This document shows, one piece after another, positions 34,450-46,762 of a stretch of 64,000 nt of DNA. Under the pieces are notes generated by a model, which saw nothing but the letters and a program-made list of their open reading frames with translations, was not told where the DNA came from and made no database searches. The stretch is taken from contig CAJSYZ010000012.1 of the NCBI GenBank assembly GCA_910574455.1, positions 427,317-491,316 of the forward strand, written 5' to 3'. This DNA comes from Trichaptum fuscoviolaceum. Taxonomy: Eukaryota > Basidiomycota > Agaricomycetes > Hymenochaetales > Trichaptaceae. The translations under genes and the position numbers were made by a program. Numbering within the stretch: the first letter of the stretch is position 1; the number at the start of each line of letters is the position of its first letter.

Positions 34450-35389
34450 TCTTCCTGCAGTACTTAACTTATTCTCTGAATTATAATCTTTAGCTATTTG
34501 ACATGTACTTGTTCCTCGATCCCTCATGATCGTTTTAATCATTTTCCTTTTCCTAATGCCCTCTTGAACTTTGTTAAATTTGTTCCTTACTTTCTAATCC
34601 CATATACGACTGTTGACTACTGACGTAGTGCGTAGTCATCGATACAAAGAAAGTGTGTAAATCAAGGCAGAATCAACATCTGGGCGAATGTCCAATCTCC
34701 TTCGTCGTCTCCGAGTTCCTGACAACTATACACAAGGACGTTGTAGAGGCATAGTTTTCTACCAACGTGAAGAGAAACATGCCGATGTCGTCGTTGGTAA
34801 GATGCGCACACGAACAACGACTTCTTTTGTTGGGTCTCGGAGACACAATGGGTGAAAGGGAGAGCTTGTTAACGGAGAGACTAAATAATGCTGCGAGGTT
34901 CTGGCATCTAGGCCCTTCGCTTCTATCTCAGTCTTTTATGCATACACCACATGTAGGCTCATTAGCAATGGCTGCAAGCTTTAGTTCTCCTGTAGGTGTT
35001 TATCATGGTGGTGTCGTCACAGTGAGATCTGACCTCCGGACCCGCGACTTTTGCCTTCAGTCATCTTGATCAAGGATTGCTCCGAAGCAATTCGGAGAGC
35101 TTTACCTACATAGAAAGGGAAGTAATTAAGCAGAATCTTTGCATTCAGCATGGCAGAGATGGACAGTCACCAACATGATGCGGGCCGCCCAGCCACCTTA
35201 ACTACAATATTGTATTGAATGATGAGCGCCGAAACGAAACACAGTGAAACTAGGCAATGCGCGATCATACATCCACGCTGAGTAGCTCCTACCAGGCCGG
35301 ACCTCTGTATGTCGACAGGGGTTCAATAGTCGACATTACAAGGCTGAGTACAGTAAGGCATCTAGCTCGTAAAACCGACAGGAAGAAGA
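34450..35389. other. Intergenic region between FunK1 copy 7 and the Hsp70-like gene
   Basis: About 940 bp. One 100-codon open frame (34767-35069) has no domain or splice support. Nothing else recognised. Confidence 0.4.
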
Positions 35390-37886
35390 ATGCCACAAGA
35401 ATATCATGGAACAGTTCGGCGCATTGTCATCGCCTTCGATGTTGGTACCACATTCAGCGGCAGCTCGTATTGTTTCCTTGAGCCAGGCGAGATACCCAGG
35501 ATATACAGTGTTACAAGGTCAGTCATGAGAGTTGAAGTCAGAGTTAGTTGCGCGTCGCCAGTCCCTGAACGTGTCTTGCTCCTTACCACATCCACCTTTT
35601 GTAGGTTTCCAGGTCAAGAGCACTCTGCAGGTTCATCGAAAGTACCATCGATTATTTACTATGATAAGGAAGGTACTTCTCGAGCTGCTGGTGCGGAAGT
35701 CAACATCGCGGAGAATGTCGAAAATGTGGAGGATGAAGGATGGATGAAGGCGGAATGGTGCGCAATTTTCCTAAGATGAATACAATTATGTGGACTAATT
35801 TCCACCATTTCCTGAAGGTTCAAGCTTCGGATGCGTCCTAGGTCGATGCCGTTGAGGCTGTCGTTGAGGAACCTTCCCCAACTTCCTGCAGGAAAAGACG
35901 TCGTGCAGGTCTTCAGCGATTTCCTCGCATATCTAATGTCGTGCACCGAGAATTTCATCCTCGAGACACACCCGAACATCGTCAATTCATGGTCGCTCCT
36001 ACGACAGAATGCACATTTTGGGAGGGGTCTCAGCAGGCAAAGCTACGGCGAGCAACGATTATTGGAAAGCTCGTGCCTGACACGGTGGAAGGGAAGGCAC
36101 GCGTCACATTTGTGTCTGAGGGTGAAGCAAGCTGGTACTTCTGTGTAGGGGAAGGCCTGGTTATTCGAGTAAGTGGTCACAGTCCTGTTTAATCATGCAT
36201 GCTTAAATATCATAATACTCAGGAGGATGGTGGGTTTCTGATCGCAGACCTTGGGGGCGATACATTGGAATATAGCGCGTATAAAGTCTTAAGCAACAAT
36301 CCAACCCGAGTCTCAGAAATTGCTTTTCCAAAGTGTAAGCATCAATCCTTTCGTAACTGAAACAGCTGTGCTTAGCTACTACGACAGGCGAGCTGGAAGG
36401 CACTTCATTCGTGACACTCCGAGCAAAATCCCTTCTGAAAGGTTCGTCTCGCTTGTTATCTCTACCAATGACCATTCTTAATTCTTTCGTACAGCGAAAC
36501 TGCAGGGTTCAAAGTATGGCTCGGATGAGCACATTGAGCAGATCGCGTCCCGCTTTGACAAATCTACGAAACGAACATTCCGTCTCGGGGACGAGATGGG
36601 TTTCATCCAGTTCGGCTCTGTGAGTGATAGGGACGATAAGTATGCTATTCGGGCCGGGAAGCTCAAACTCTCCGGGTACGTTCTCTGGCTTCTTGCTGAC
36701 ATCAAGCCTAATGCCGTTTTTGCAACATCAGTCAAGAAGTAGCGGACTTATTCCAGCCTTCCATTCTAGTGACAGTGGATGCTATAAAGGAACATTTGAA
36801 AGAGGCGCCGTATCCTAACAAGGCGAGAAGCACGTCTGTATCACAATTACCGCTCAACTCACATGCCTCAGGCTGTCTATCTTGTCGGTGGTTTTGCAGC
36901 AAGCCCGTACTTAATCTCTTTCCTCAAACAACGCTTGGCTAGCACAGGCGTGGAACTCAGCGTCCCGGATGGTCAGACGTATGTAGGTCTCACTAGAACA
37001 TTCTTAATCGGCTTTCCACATTCTGCTCTTCTTTAGATCAAAAGCTGTCGCGGACGGTGCCATCTTGTTCTACATCGATGGTCACGTCACCTCTCGCCTT
37101 GCACCTACAACTATCGCAGCACCCCTTGGCATCCTATTCAACCCGTTCGAACCGGACCATGTGCGACGGACAAAACACCGTTGCACTTTATCCTCTGGGA
37201 GAGTAGTCGTCACAGGAGGGTTTGACGTTTTACTTGAGAAGGTAATATCACTCCCCCGAAGCTATCATTGTCTTCGTCTAATTATTGGTGTTGGGTACTG
37301 TCAGGGAACGTTTGTGACAGAAGAGACCGAAATTTGGCGACCACTCTCTTACGAAGCAACTGCGACTTTTAAGCAATCTTTCCCTAGACGTCATCGCATA
37401 CACTGGTCGGGGTAAACCGCCTAAGTGGATCGATGAATTTGACAACTCCAGTGAGCAAGTGTCTTTACTCCTACATTTATGAATGTGATGACGCATCTGC
37501 ATAGACTACTTCAAGACACTCTTCAAAGTTACAGCGGACGTTATCAAGCTAGCGCATATTCTGCAACTACATAAGGGTCAGGACGGATCTACTTTCTGGT
37601 GTTACGATTTTGCACTCGTGGTTAGATTCTGCGCACCAGAGCTACGAGCACAGCTCCTTTGGTACGAGAACGTGAGTTCACGATCGAGTTGCTTATTCAG
37701 GACTTTACGTTAATGTTGGGGCTTCGGGGAAAGGGCGTCGAGCGGCGGGGCCCAGCTCAGATTATCTATGAAGATGAGCGTGAGGAGCTCAGTGCCCAGG
37801 AGCCAGAAGTGCCCGACAAAGAAGGGGAAGTGGAAGGGGAACATGACATACCCGTCCGAGATAACTTTGACCAGGCAGCTGAGTAA
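35390..37886 (+). pseudogene. Hsp70-like (HSPA12-type) ATPase gene with two apparent frameshifts
   Basis: Related to the Hsp70-like actin-fold proteins common in basidiomycetes. The start is MPQEYHGTVRRIVIAFDVGT, with phosphate-1 motif FDVGTTFSGSSY. Later exons give QVFSDFLAYLMSCTENFI, AKLRRATIIGKLVPDT, FVSEGEASWYFCVGEGL, phosphate-2 motif LIADLGGDTLEYSAY, EQIASRFDKSTKRTF, adenosine motif AVYLVGGFAASPYL, and a tail with ERRGPAQIIYEDE and acidic residues. Introns are canonical. Two places break the frame with no intron available: about 35990-36020, where the segment before the WEGSQQAK motif is also shorter than in relatives, and about 37375-37385 after YEATATFKQ. Either the gene is decaying or the assembly has two indels. 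Relatives do not act like classical chaperones with a substrate-binding domain; the role is unknown. Confidence 0.68.
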
Positions 37887-38702
37887 CTACTGGCTTTCTT
37901 TTATGCCCGGTTTCCTCTTTTTACAAAGAATCCATTAAACTCACAATTGACTTGCTGTCCTGGTGCATCAATGGATGCGCTTTGACATCTTACTCATGCT
38001 GATTTGTAGACCTTTTGTTTTTCTTCCCGCCTGGAATATTCTCCTCCGCGCACATGGCTTGTCTTGAAAGATAACACGTTTGCTCCATGACTTGCACTCT
38101 CCGAATGCCATGCCTTCGCAGGGTCGCCTGTGATGAATGCGATGACTGTGGTGTACTTTCGCCAAAGTCTTCTCCTTGCCCGTTCTCTTAACTGCGCTGC
38201 TCTGTCTCCGAGTCGATGCTTGTGCAAGTCTAGTGATGAGAAAGACGGCTTGTTCTTGATGTTTCGTACCGATCCTTGACAATCTGATTGACGGAAGATG
38301 ACGGAGCTCGATTTTGTGTCGATATGATTACTCATAATGACTGACTTAACTTCAGGCGGTTTGTGCGCACAGCATCTGGAACACCAAAGCGTCGGTGTTG
38401 ATCGGCAGACTAGCTGAAGCAGAGAATGGGCAGTGCTTTAGATGACTCGGTGCCGACCTACGTATTCCCAGTACGTATTTGCATTGCAATCAGAGCTTGG
38501 CAAGGGCTAGCCTAGGAACTCAAAGTTCTCCGAGGCAATGCTAACTCGAATATAGTAATTTGAAAAACCAGCTCTTTCTCACAGCCACACAGCCCTACTT
38601 ATATCGACGCGTATGGACTACAATTGAAAGATAACACTTGAACCTGCTATTACTTTCCCGTCGGGAATCATTGGGCAATACTGCCATAGTGCCCGCATCG
38701 CA
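37887..38702. other. Intergenic region between Hsp70-like and RING genes
   Basis: About 820 bp. A minus-strand frame of 113 codons starting at 38335 (MSNHIDTKSSSVIFRQSD) is Arg-rich and unsupported; it might be a small gene. No other signal. Confidence 0.35.
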
Positions 38703-40002
38703 ATGCTTGTCTTGAGTCAAACTTCGACTTGTGATGTTTGCTTAGAACAATACTCTATAGACTTGGCTGCTACATCCAAGCCGTACGTTCTACGATGTGG
38801 ACATACTTTCTGTCATCAGTGAGCTTCTCCGTCGCCTTCTTGCTTTGGTAACAAGCCGATCGCCTCTTTAAAGGTGTTTGAATAGCATTTCTGAAGACCA
38901 ATGCCCGCTCTGTCGATCTTACTTCGACAAGAACAGCACAGTCAGACTGCGTGTGGACCTGATCACTGAAGACATTCGTGGTGACCTAACAGACGAGGAG
39001 TTACACGCTCGACATCTAGAAAGCCAGTTGCTGCACGCAGGAAATAAAGACATCTCAAGCAATGAGTGTCAGGAGACGATGCGCAAAGCGGAAGACTGGC
39101 TGAAGGACAGACCAAGCAATGCTGTGAGCTTCGTCATCCATTCTTTCCCTTGACTCCAAATTTATATGGGATATTCTATGTAGCACCAGGCTGTGCGCTC
39201 TGCACTTGAACTTTTGCATCGCCTTAAAGATCTTCAGCAACATGTCCAATCTGCTTCATATCCCCAAACATCCCGGACTCCTGCCGATAGAGGTGGAGAT
39301 CGACTACAACGAACACTTGATATACCTATGGCAGCACCAGCGATGCTCATTGTAGATTCTGATTGGGCAAAGATCGAGGTAACGACGCCCGGAGTGAACT
39401 TCTGTCCTGATCCTCGCGTAACCGGTCCAGAAATGTATGAGGATGTCACCCTTACGAACACCTCCATCATGTGGGCGGGTCCACACAGAGAGCTATTTTC
39501 TCATGTAGAAATACCGTTCGTTATTCCGTCGTTCCAAAAATGCTAAAGCCTCTCGCTAATATGTTTTTAGGTTCTGCATTCTTAGTAGTCAAGCTTTCAT
39601 AGATGTCAAAATCACTCATGGCAGGGATCGATACAGACTAGAGGATCAATGCGGCGAGGCCAGTCTTAAGGTGCTGAATGTATGTTTTCTTTTCTCTCTA
39701 CATATGGGCCCCTTTGTTCATGATTTATTTGTTTCGTTAGGTTACTTATCGAAATGACACAGCATATGGGTGGTGGAGTGAGGAGAACTTCTCAGACATA
39801 CCTGTTGTCGAATGATTATACTTTCTATCACATATCCGATGACTTCACACTCTTGGACATTTTCCAAGTTTTCCCGTGTTATGACTACGAGCTCCTCCGT
39901 GCTCCAATTGATGAGCGCAGAAACGAAGACCGCAGGCATTATCAAAAGTGCAAGGAAAGTCTGCGAGTAGCTGAACAAATGAATATGAAATCTGGTGAAT
40001 AA
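38703..40002 (+). CDS. RING-finger protein, putative E3 ubiquitin ligase
   Basis: The start at 38703 gives MLVLSQTSTCDVCLEQYS. Exon 1 (38703-38818) and exon 2 (38874-39123) together form a C3HC4 RING near the N-terminus: CDVC, then CGHTFCHQC across the intron, then CPLC. The Zn ligands are complete. A helical region follows (RKAEDWLKDRPSNA, AVRSALELLHRLKDLQQH) and then a beta-rich part (VDSDWAKIEVTTPGVNF, EMYEDVTLTNTSIM, FIDVKITHGRDRYRLEDQ). A last exon reads VTYRNDTAYGWWSEENFS and stops at 39813-39815. Directly after, a coding-like frame (DDFTLLDIFQVFPCYDYELL, ending at 40002) lies one base off, so the true end may be 40002 if there is an indel near 39810. The splice after exon 3 (from 39184) could not be settled. 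Substrates unknown. Confidence 0.65.
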
Positions 40003-40070
40003 TAAGTGTGGGGTAGTGATTACTCGCTAAGAGTTCATACATATTACAGGTAATATACAGTATCTTTATT

Positions 40071-43000
40071 CTACTGATCGGTTTTCTCCAACTCTACGCC
40101 AATCCAGCTAGTCTCGACAAGTGCGCGAATTACTAGATGAGGAAGATTTTCCCTCACAGCTTCCACGGCCTCTAGGATATGCGCTTCGTCCGACATATCA
40201 TTGTCTACCCTGTTCCGGATTTCTATAGTCTCAGACTCCGAAAGAATTCTTCTTTTAAGAATTGTAGCATTTGTCAACTGGAAATCCACTGCTTTCTTGA
40301 ATCTTACCGAGCACTCAAACCAACTTGTAATGAATCTGTGAACATCCAGCCATTTTGCATCGAAGTTTGTTAAATGCTCGCCTATATCAAGCATGGCGGC
40401 ACGCTTCAAATCGAAAACTTTCTTGATCGCCCCCTCTGCCCATTCGATATCGGGCACCGAGAGCATTTCCCGAAATAAGCACCATGCAAATGACTCTAGA
40501 TCATGTCGGTACCATCGCTTTATCTCCCCATTCGTGTACCGGAGGAGATCGAGTGCCATAAATGGCAGAGTACCAGTCCGTTCCCAGCCGGTCTTCGGAG
40601 GCGAACGAGTGCCTGGGTCCATTACCGCAGCCAAGTCGAAGTCGTTCAGCACACCTACCAAATCAGATTTGTTTTGTCTGTACATAAGGTTTGAGAGGCT
40701 GATGTCTCCATGAGCAATACCGATTCTCCACAGTAAGTAATGGCCTAATAAAGAACATCAGGTTTTGTAATGTAACAAATGATAAGTTGACTTACATCGA
40801 ATAATCTCCCCAAACACATTCAGAAAATTTGGTGGCTGTTCTCTCACTTTATGGATAGCATGAAGTCGGGGCATTACGATCCAAACTCGAACTCGAGCAC
40901 GTTTCTGGATATCATTGACAGAAAGATGCGGAAATGCTCCAGCAAATTTAAGAAAGAGGCGAAATCTAGCAGTTGATACGCTACTGCACACTTGAGCAGC
41001 AATAACTGTCGGAATATGATCAGTAACCATCTTCCGAAAATTTTCCGGTAGTAGTGTCTTTGCTCGCAACCTGATCATCTGAAACTTCAAATCTCGGACC
41101 CATTCGGTCCATGACGATTTGAAGAAGAATGGCATCCCATCGTCCCCATCATCAGGATTTCCACAATCTAGCTCCGAGTCAGCTGTGCTACAAGTTTCGT
41201 CAGTGCCGTGTAAGATACCGACTAGATCTCCATTGGTCTCGAAATACATAAGATTGTTCAGGCTGATATCTCTATGTGCAATGCCAATCCGCCAAAGCAG
41301 ATAATGACCTAGATTTCGAATGAGAGATGAGCAAAGTCAGAAGAGTTAACACAAACGTACGTACATCGCATGAGCTCCAAGAATATCCGCCAAAACGTTG
41401 CAGGTGGCAGGTTTTGCAGAATTTGAAGTTTGCGGGTCACCATCCATACTCTAACGCGAGACTCCTTTAGTAAATCTTCTTCTGTAAGTTGCGTAAACCC
41501 CCCTGCTGCCTTGATGAGTAGTCGAATTATAGCTGTCGACTCGGACTTGCATTCTTCCGAAGTGATGACTGTTGGAACGTGGTCTGTGACCATCTTCCGG
41601 TACTTCTCTGGGAGGAGAGTGTTTGCTCGTTCGTGTATGATACCGATGATATCAGGCTCCTTGCGATCGCTACACTTAAAGTAACTTGATTTGAGGAAGA
41701 GCGGAGGGCTGTTAGCCAGGGCCTGCGTCTCTTGGCTCGTTGAGAAAGGCACAGCGGTAGCACCGAACGTCCGCCGACCAGCTAGTTCAAATGTGCGGTC
41801 CATCTCTGAGTTGAGGGAGAAGCATTCGTCGCCAACCTTAATTTTCGTAGGGTTATCCAAGCTCAGACCCCACATGCGTCTATCGAGCCGTTGCAGGACT
41901 ATAAGCAGAAGCACAAGCATAGGCGTCTGTTCCACGATATCGATCTTATCGCTCTCGATGCATCCTCCTGCATCATACCAGCGAAGCGATAACTTGGTAT
42001 CTTATGTTAAGCAGTCAAAACGAGAACATCAGGGAGAGAAGCCATGATAACTCACCTTCAAGTAGAACTGCCGTGCTGTGAGAGATATACCATCCCGCAG
42101 AAAGTCGCTCCGCTGCATAATAGGCGCAACGAAACTCCGGCATCAGGTTGCCCTGATTGTCCATGAACTGAAGAGGTTCAGTCTCTGGCCGACTACATAC
42201 ACGTGCTCTTTTACGCTGCGCATGCTCTTCTTCGTCAGAGGGACGTTTCAGACCGTTCTGACGCCGCGAAAGAGAAGGATCGACTGATTTCTTCGAAGGA
42301 TGCGCATGCTTGACATACTGATCTGGAATAATAGGATCATCCTTCCTCGGTAAGTCTATCTCCCAAACCTGATGGATGTCAGTCCATCGCAATCCCGGAG
42401 TTGAAGATCTTTCTGAATCGCACTCGGAGTCGAGGCGCACCCATTCCTCGTACGTCGAGTCCTTGTGTTCGTCATAGACCTGGCGTAAAGTAGAAATGAA
42501 AGTCGCAATGATATCGGGTTTTCGTTTTGACCGGGATATGTGATCTTGAATGTGACTAGATTCCGTGTGTTTGTTGGGAATGAATATGAGCTCTTCTCCG
42601 TTAGCTTGATCGCTAGGAGTAGGCATTTCTCCGAATTGTCGAGATCGAAACTCCAGAAGGACAATGTTCAAGGCAGCCGATAGCAGCCTTTGATGATCCT
42701 TTTCCTTATCTTCCGCAAAGCTTGATAGAGAATCATTAGAACTGAAGGCGAGCGAATTGTATAGGTGCATCATCAAACAACTTACCATTCACGAATGTTC
42801 CTTCTCAGATCCAGGGACCTCTGGCAACTCGTATCCGAACAGAAGTCTTCGGCTTCACGACGCATGTGATCTAGTAGTTTTCTGGACGATCTGATCTGCT
42901 CTGGGTAGGATGACTTCTCACTACCTGTATGGCTGTCGTATGAAAGTTGTCGAGCAAGGAGGGCATTGAGCATAGTGAATAAGTCAGCTTTCATAGCATC

Positions 43001-43084
43001 TTTGACGCTTCTTGCTATTCGCCATATTTTACGGAGCTGCCATGTGTGAACTGAGGCAGTGGATCGAGGGTCATACAATTCCAT
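40071..43084 (-). CDS. Chimeric FunK1 gene: A/C-type front half fused in frame to B-type back half
   Basis: It begins at 43084 (MELYDPRSTASVHTWQLRK) as an A/C-family gene: RREAEDFCSDTSCQRSLD, LEFRSRQFGEMPTPSDQ, RKRARVCSRPE, LSLRWYDAGG, TLLPEKYRKMVTDHVPTV, then IAHRDISLNNLMYFE. After DLVGIL (near 41210) it switches without a frame break to the acidic pre-kinase part of a B-family gene (GTDETCSTADSELDCG) and continues as B type: LLPENFRKMVTDHIPTV, a second catalytic loop IAHGDISLSNLMY, NDFDLAAVMDPG, SFAWCLFREML, and stop at 40073-40071. Exon-intron borders on both sides look usable. The product would have one truncated kinase (HRD but no DFD) followed by a nearly whole second one. It is most simply explained by a deletion between a tandem A-B pair like that of the left arm. 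Confidence 0.8.
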
Positions 43085-43668
43085 TGCGCGTTGGTGAATA
43101 TGGCGGGGGGAAGTGAGATGGGTAACTTCAAGTACGAAGTGTGTTTTAAACCAACAATGGTGAAAGAACCACAAAACATTGACAATGGCGCAAACAAGAA
43201 CAACTTGAATCGACGCCAGCTGTCACGTCACGTGCAAATGACTACTACTAATTGTCACTGTGTCACACTCTGTAGTAGTAAGATCTGGCCCGATGCCGCC
43301 AGATGCCGCCGCGGCCGCTTTACTACTTCCTCTCTCTAATTCTATGAGCCTGAATCTCTGAAACATTTGGTCTCAATATCGTAATGAGCACTCTATCTCT
43401 GATGGAACACACCTTGCTTCTGATACTAAGATGTTGAATCCTTATGGACCAACTCCTTTTTTGGTGTCTACCAACTCCTCCTGTTGTGATTGCCAGCCAG
43501 ATCGTCAGAAGGTACTACTAGTGATAGACTGTACATATGCATCTTATTGCCTTTTTAACTCATTGTTAGTTTAGGGAGCCGAACCTCATAAAGATAAGAG
43601 CCTGTACGTAGTTACATCACCCCTTCTCTGACGTTCTCTACTACTTTCAGCTCGTCCAAGAACTCATA
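43085..43668. other. Intergenic region upstream of the chimeric FunK1 gene
   Basis: Contains CACGTG at 43229-43234 and an AACCACAAA motif near 43167, both at positions like those in the A-type promoters. No gene. Confidence 0.45.
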
Positions 43669-43869
43669 ATGGATGGTATAAGTTCTGTACGAAACGCTTT
43701 GACAGAGATGTAAGGCCATTCTTCAATCTAAAAGACCCACACGTCATTGACATTCATCTCGTAGGATTCATGAACGATACATTTTGATCATCGGAATCAG
43801 TAATCAATTTCATCCTATGACTCCAAGGATGTAACTTCTTATCTACATACCTCGACTGAAATAGCTCTC

Positions 43870-45307
43870 ATGGCTTATGATCATCTGCTTACTTTCTCCG
43901 ACGAGGTACGCACTACTTGGAAGAAAACCCCGTCTATGGCAACTGGCGTATTTTTTATCAACCGATACTTTGCTCTCGCTGGGTACTTTGCGGTCATATA
44001 CTTCAAGTTTATTCCTCCCTGTGACTCTGCTACCTCTTCTATGTTAGGTAACACATTGGTGGGATTCAAATTACAGACAGCATTAAAAGTTACTAACTAA
44101 ACGACCAGTTGTTCGTCCATTGTTCTTATGATTCCAATCTCCATGTCTAACAGAAGCCCAGACCAACGTGTTCACAATTTGCCACGTTCGCCGCATTCCT
44201 TGCTGTCATTAACCAGTCGTGCATCGTTGACAAGTTTCTCCATGTCATCTTTAGCCTGAATTCTGATATGAAACAGTCATCTTACTGTTGAGAACCCACG
44301 CCCTATACCATCAGAGTCAAACGGTTTTGGTATTAACTTGTATACTTGGGGGTTATTGTCTAGTTCTTTCTACAGTGAGCTTCATTCGAACATATTCATA
44401 ACTAGGATAGGTCACTGACTCCAATAGCTCGTTGTCTTTCACATGACGGGAGGGATGCCGACTTTCACCGGCATAACAATGAATGATATCGGGATGTTCA
44501 ATTTCTGTGTCTCCAGAGTTACCAGCCAGTGAGCTTCTCCACAACTCGTGCTCCAGGAATAATTTACTGATTAAAGTCCCATCAAATAAAGGACCTGTAC
44601 GCCCGGCTATTTTTAAAAGAACTCAACTTGTACTCATGCTCCTCCCCCTTAGTATATTTACTTGCAGTCACTTCTACGATCGCGTTTGACTTTTTAATCT
44701 TCCTACTGACTGTAGGGAAGATGATATATAGTCTCAAAGCAAATCCCGACCTCCGGTACATGTCACCGCTGCTCCGCCTTTTGATCAGAGACGGTGAGAT
44801 TCAAACTTCTCTGACTTTATTTAAGGGGACAATCAAACTCACATGAAATATTGCAAGAGTGCTTCTATTTCATGTCAGTGCAGTAATATAGAAGAGTCTA
44901 GCTATTTAGTTGATCCGAGGACTTGACATATTCATTCAGCGCCATGGCTGCAATTAATCTAGACGCATTCACTCGCACTCTGGTGAGACCAATATGCCAG
45001 CGCGATTGCTGCCTACTTGATACATAACTGACACCTGCCTTTAGTACAGTCCAACGTTCCACTACTTCGACGTTGCTTTAGGCTCAAACTCTGTTCTCGG
45101 GCCAATGTGAGTAATTTCTTAATACAGTGCCAGCGCATGGCGATAATGCTTAATCTGAGCAGGATATCTATTACTCTGTTGTCTCGGCTTATTTTGAACG
45201 TGAAGACGGAGTGTGTAGGTGCTTTTGACGATGAAAGCACGATGATTAACATGCGGCCACTAGTTGTCGCTCGATTTCCTGGAAGCTTTATGACTGACAT
45301 AGAATAG
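43870..45307 (+). CDS. DUF6533-type membrane protein, probably degenerate
   Basis: The exon from 43870 reads MAYDHLLTFSDEVRTTWKK then TGVFFINRYFALAGYFAVIY, the typical DUF6533 pattern (AYDHLLTF, FLLNRYL) of agaricomycete multi-pass membrane proteins of unknown role. A better start may be an ATG at 43669 with an upstream exon. The middle part is hard to follow (a possible exon with CSQFATFAAFLAVINQSC near 44165). A clear 3' set follows from 44944: AINLDAFTRTL, an intron, YSPTFHYFDVALGSNSVLGP, an intron, then SITLLSRLILNVKTECVGAF and DESTMINMRPLVVARF to TAG 45305-45307, resembling the tail of such proteins. Lacking a continuous model for 44040-44940, it may be a pseudogene or two fragments. Confidence 0.5.
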
Positions 45308-45491
45308 ACAGAAGGAGTCGTATGTTGATAAAACTCCTGCATTTCACCCGTTGATCTGATATCTTTGCAAATTTTATCACGGAAAGACAGGAAACAGCTT
45401 CCATAGATGGAGCTATGAATCGGGCTGTTGTGCTGCTCCGTAACCGCATTACTAGTAGTTACGGCCGAGTGAGAATCTCCGTGCATCCCAC

Positions 45492-46691
45492 TCAGACGAT
45501 TTTCACGCTCCAGATAAGTACAGGCAATCCCTTAGACTCCTTGAATAATTCGCCACTATGCCGCATGATTGCTTCGACTTTGACATGCTCATTTGCGAAA
45601 TCCTCGCCGTTGAGTTCAGTGAAGATGACGTGCCATAACGCTGTGAAAGATGAAGGAGAGTGCCCAAATCGAACTCTGCGCCATTCGTTGAAAGAGAAAG
45701 GGCAGCGTGAGTTTCTGTGTCTGGTCAAGAGGGACATTTGTAAGTATACCTGTCTGGAGGCAGGATGTACGTCCCGGCAGGGTCGTTCCCAGCATGGGAT
45801 CCGAAGATTATGGAGCCTGGCTGTAGAATGAGCAAGACAGCCAAGCGCCGTGCGACCTCCTTCTGCGTGGGCTCGTCGAAGAGATGAAAGAACAATCCGG
45901 TGTAAATGTGCGTTGCCCTTATACGGTAGACCTCCAATGGTGAGTTAGCCTGAGGACTGCTGGTGTCTTCAGATGTAGAAGGTGTAAGATGTGAGACAGG
46001 GAGAGCGAAGATATCTGCGGGGAAGAACTTGATTTCACAGCTATCCTTATCGTTGAAGAGCTTATGACCTAGATCCAGGAAGCGCGCGTGCAAGTCCGTA
46101 GCGTGGACGTTCTTGCCTGGGTACCCATCGAAAACGAGTTTCCTCGAATCAGCACCCACTACCGTCAAAATTTGTTACGATGATTGCCGCCTAAATTCAG
46201 TGATGAGTCTGTGTCAAGGAGGGTATTACTCACTACAGCACCCAACGTCGAGGAAAAGCGTTTCCTGCTTCTCGCGGCCGGCGGCAAGCACTTCTTGGTA
46301 CACTGGATGAGTTGAGATATAGAACGTGAGGTACGTGAGGAGTCTGATGCAAGGATAAGGAAACTCCGCGCTATCGCAAGTCCCGTCATTGAGATCAATC
46401 AAAAAAGCCAAGCATACACAGGAGGATATAATGTACTAACTATGCTCTAGAATCCTATTAGTATATGTGCATCGATATCTACGAAATAACTCACTCCATT
46501 TGTACATCGAAAACATGCTTCTTTAGCTCGTCATCGTCGCCCGTGTGAAGCGTCGAGCGCAGGAGGACTAGCTGCTCCGTCGTTGGCTTAAATACGGAAT
46601 GATCCAAAGGTCGTATTGTGAGGCTAGTTGAGGTTAGACCCGCCTCGATTTTGGAGCCGAGCGATAGTGGGCTTTCGATTGCAGTAGACAT
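45492..46691 (-). CDS. Class I SAM-dependent methyltransferase
   Basis: The start at 46691 gives MSTAIESPLSLGSKIEAG. Exon 1 ends at 46495 (GTGAGT donor). Exon 2 contains YISTHPVYQEVLAAGREKQE and runs into motif I, FLDVGCCMGADSRKLVFDGY, completed across an intron. Then VHATDLHARFLDLGHKLF (acidic residue of motif II), FPADIFALPVSHL, GLFFHLFDEPTQKEVARRLA, GSIIFGSHAGN, and a last exon with FGHSPSSFTALWHVIF and VLIWSVKIV to the stop at 45494-45492. Length is about 285-290 residues, typical for this fungal family found near secondary-metabolite genes as well as alone. No biosynthetic partners are nearby, so the substrate cannot be inferred. It is convergent with the DUF6533 gene, with about 185 bp between them. 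Confidence 0.82.
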
Positions 46692-46754
46692 CCGAGAAGT
46701 AAGCCTGTGCAGTGATTTAGATTGCGTGAATGTAGAGACAGATTCGAAGGTGCG

Positions 46755-46762
46755 TTTATATA
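46755..46762 (-). promoter_or_regulatory. TATA box of the methyltransferase gene
   Basis: TATATAAA on the minus strand, 64 bp upstream of the ATG at 46691. A second TATATAT-like stretch lies about 15 bp further upstream. Confidence 0.55.

Noticed and set aside
34767..35069. 100-codon plus-strand frame
   Set aside because: Isolated, no homology recognised, no splice context.
45013..45486. 157-codon minus-strand frame
   Set aside because: It is antisense to well-spliced exons of the DUF6533-type gene and has no domain.
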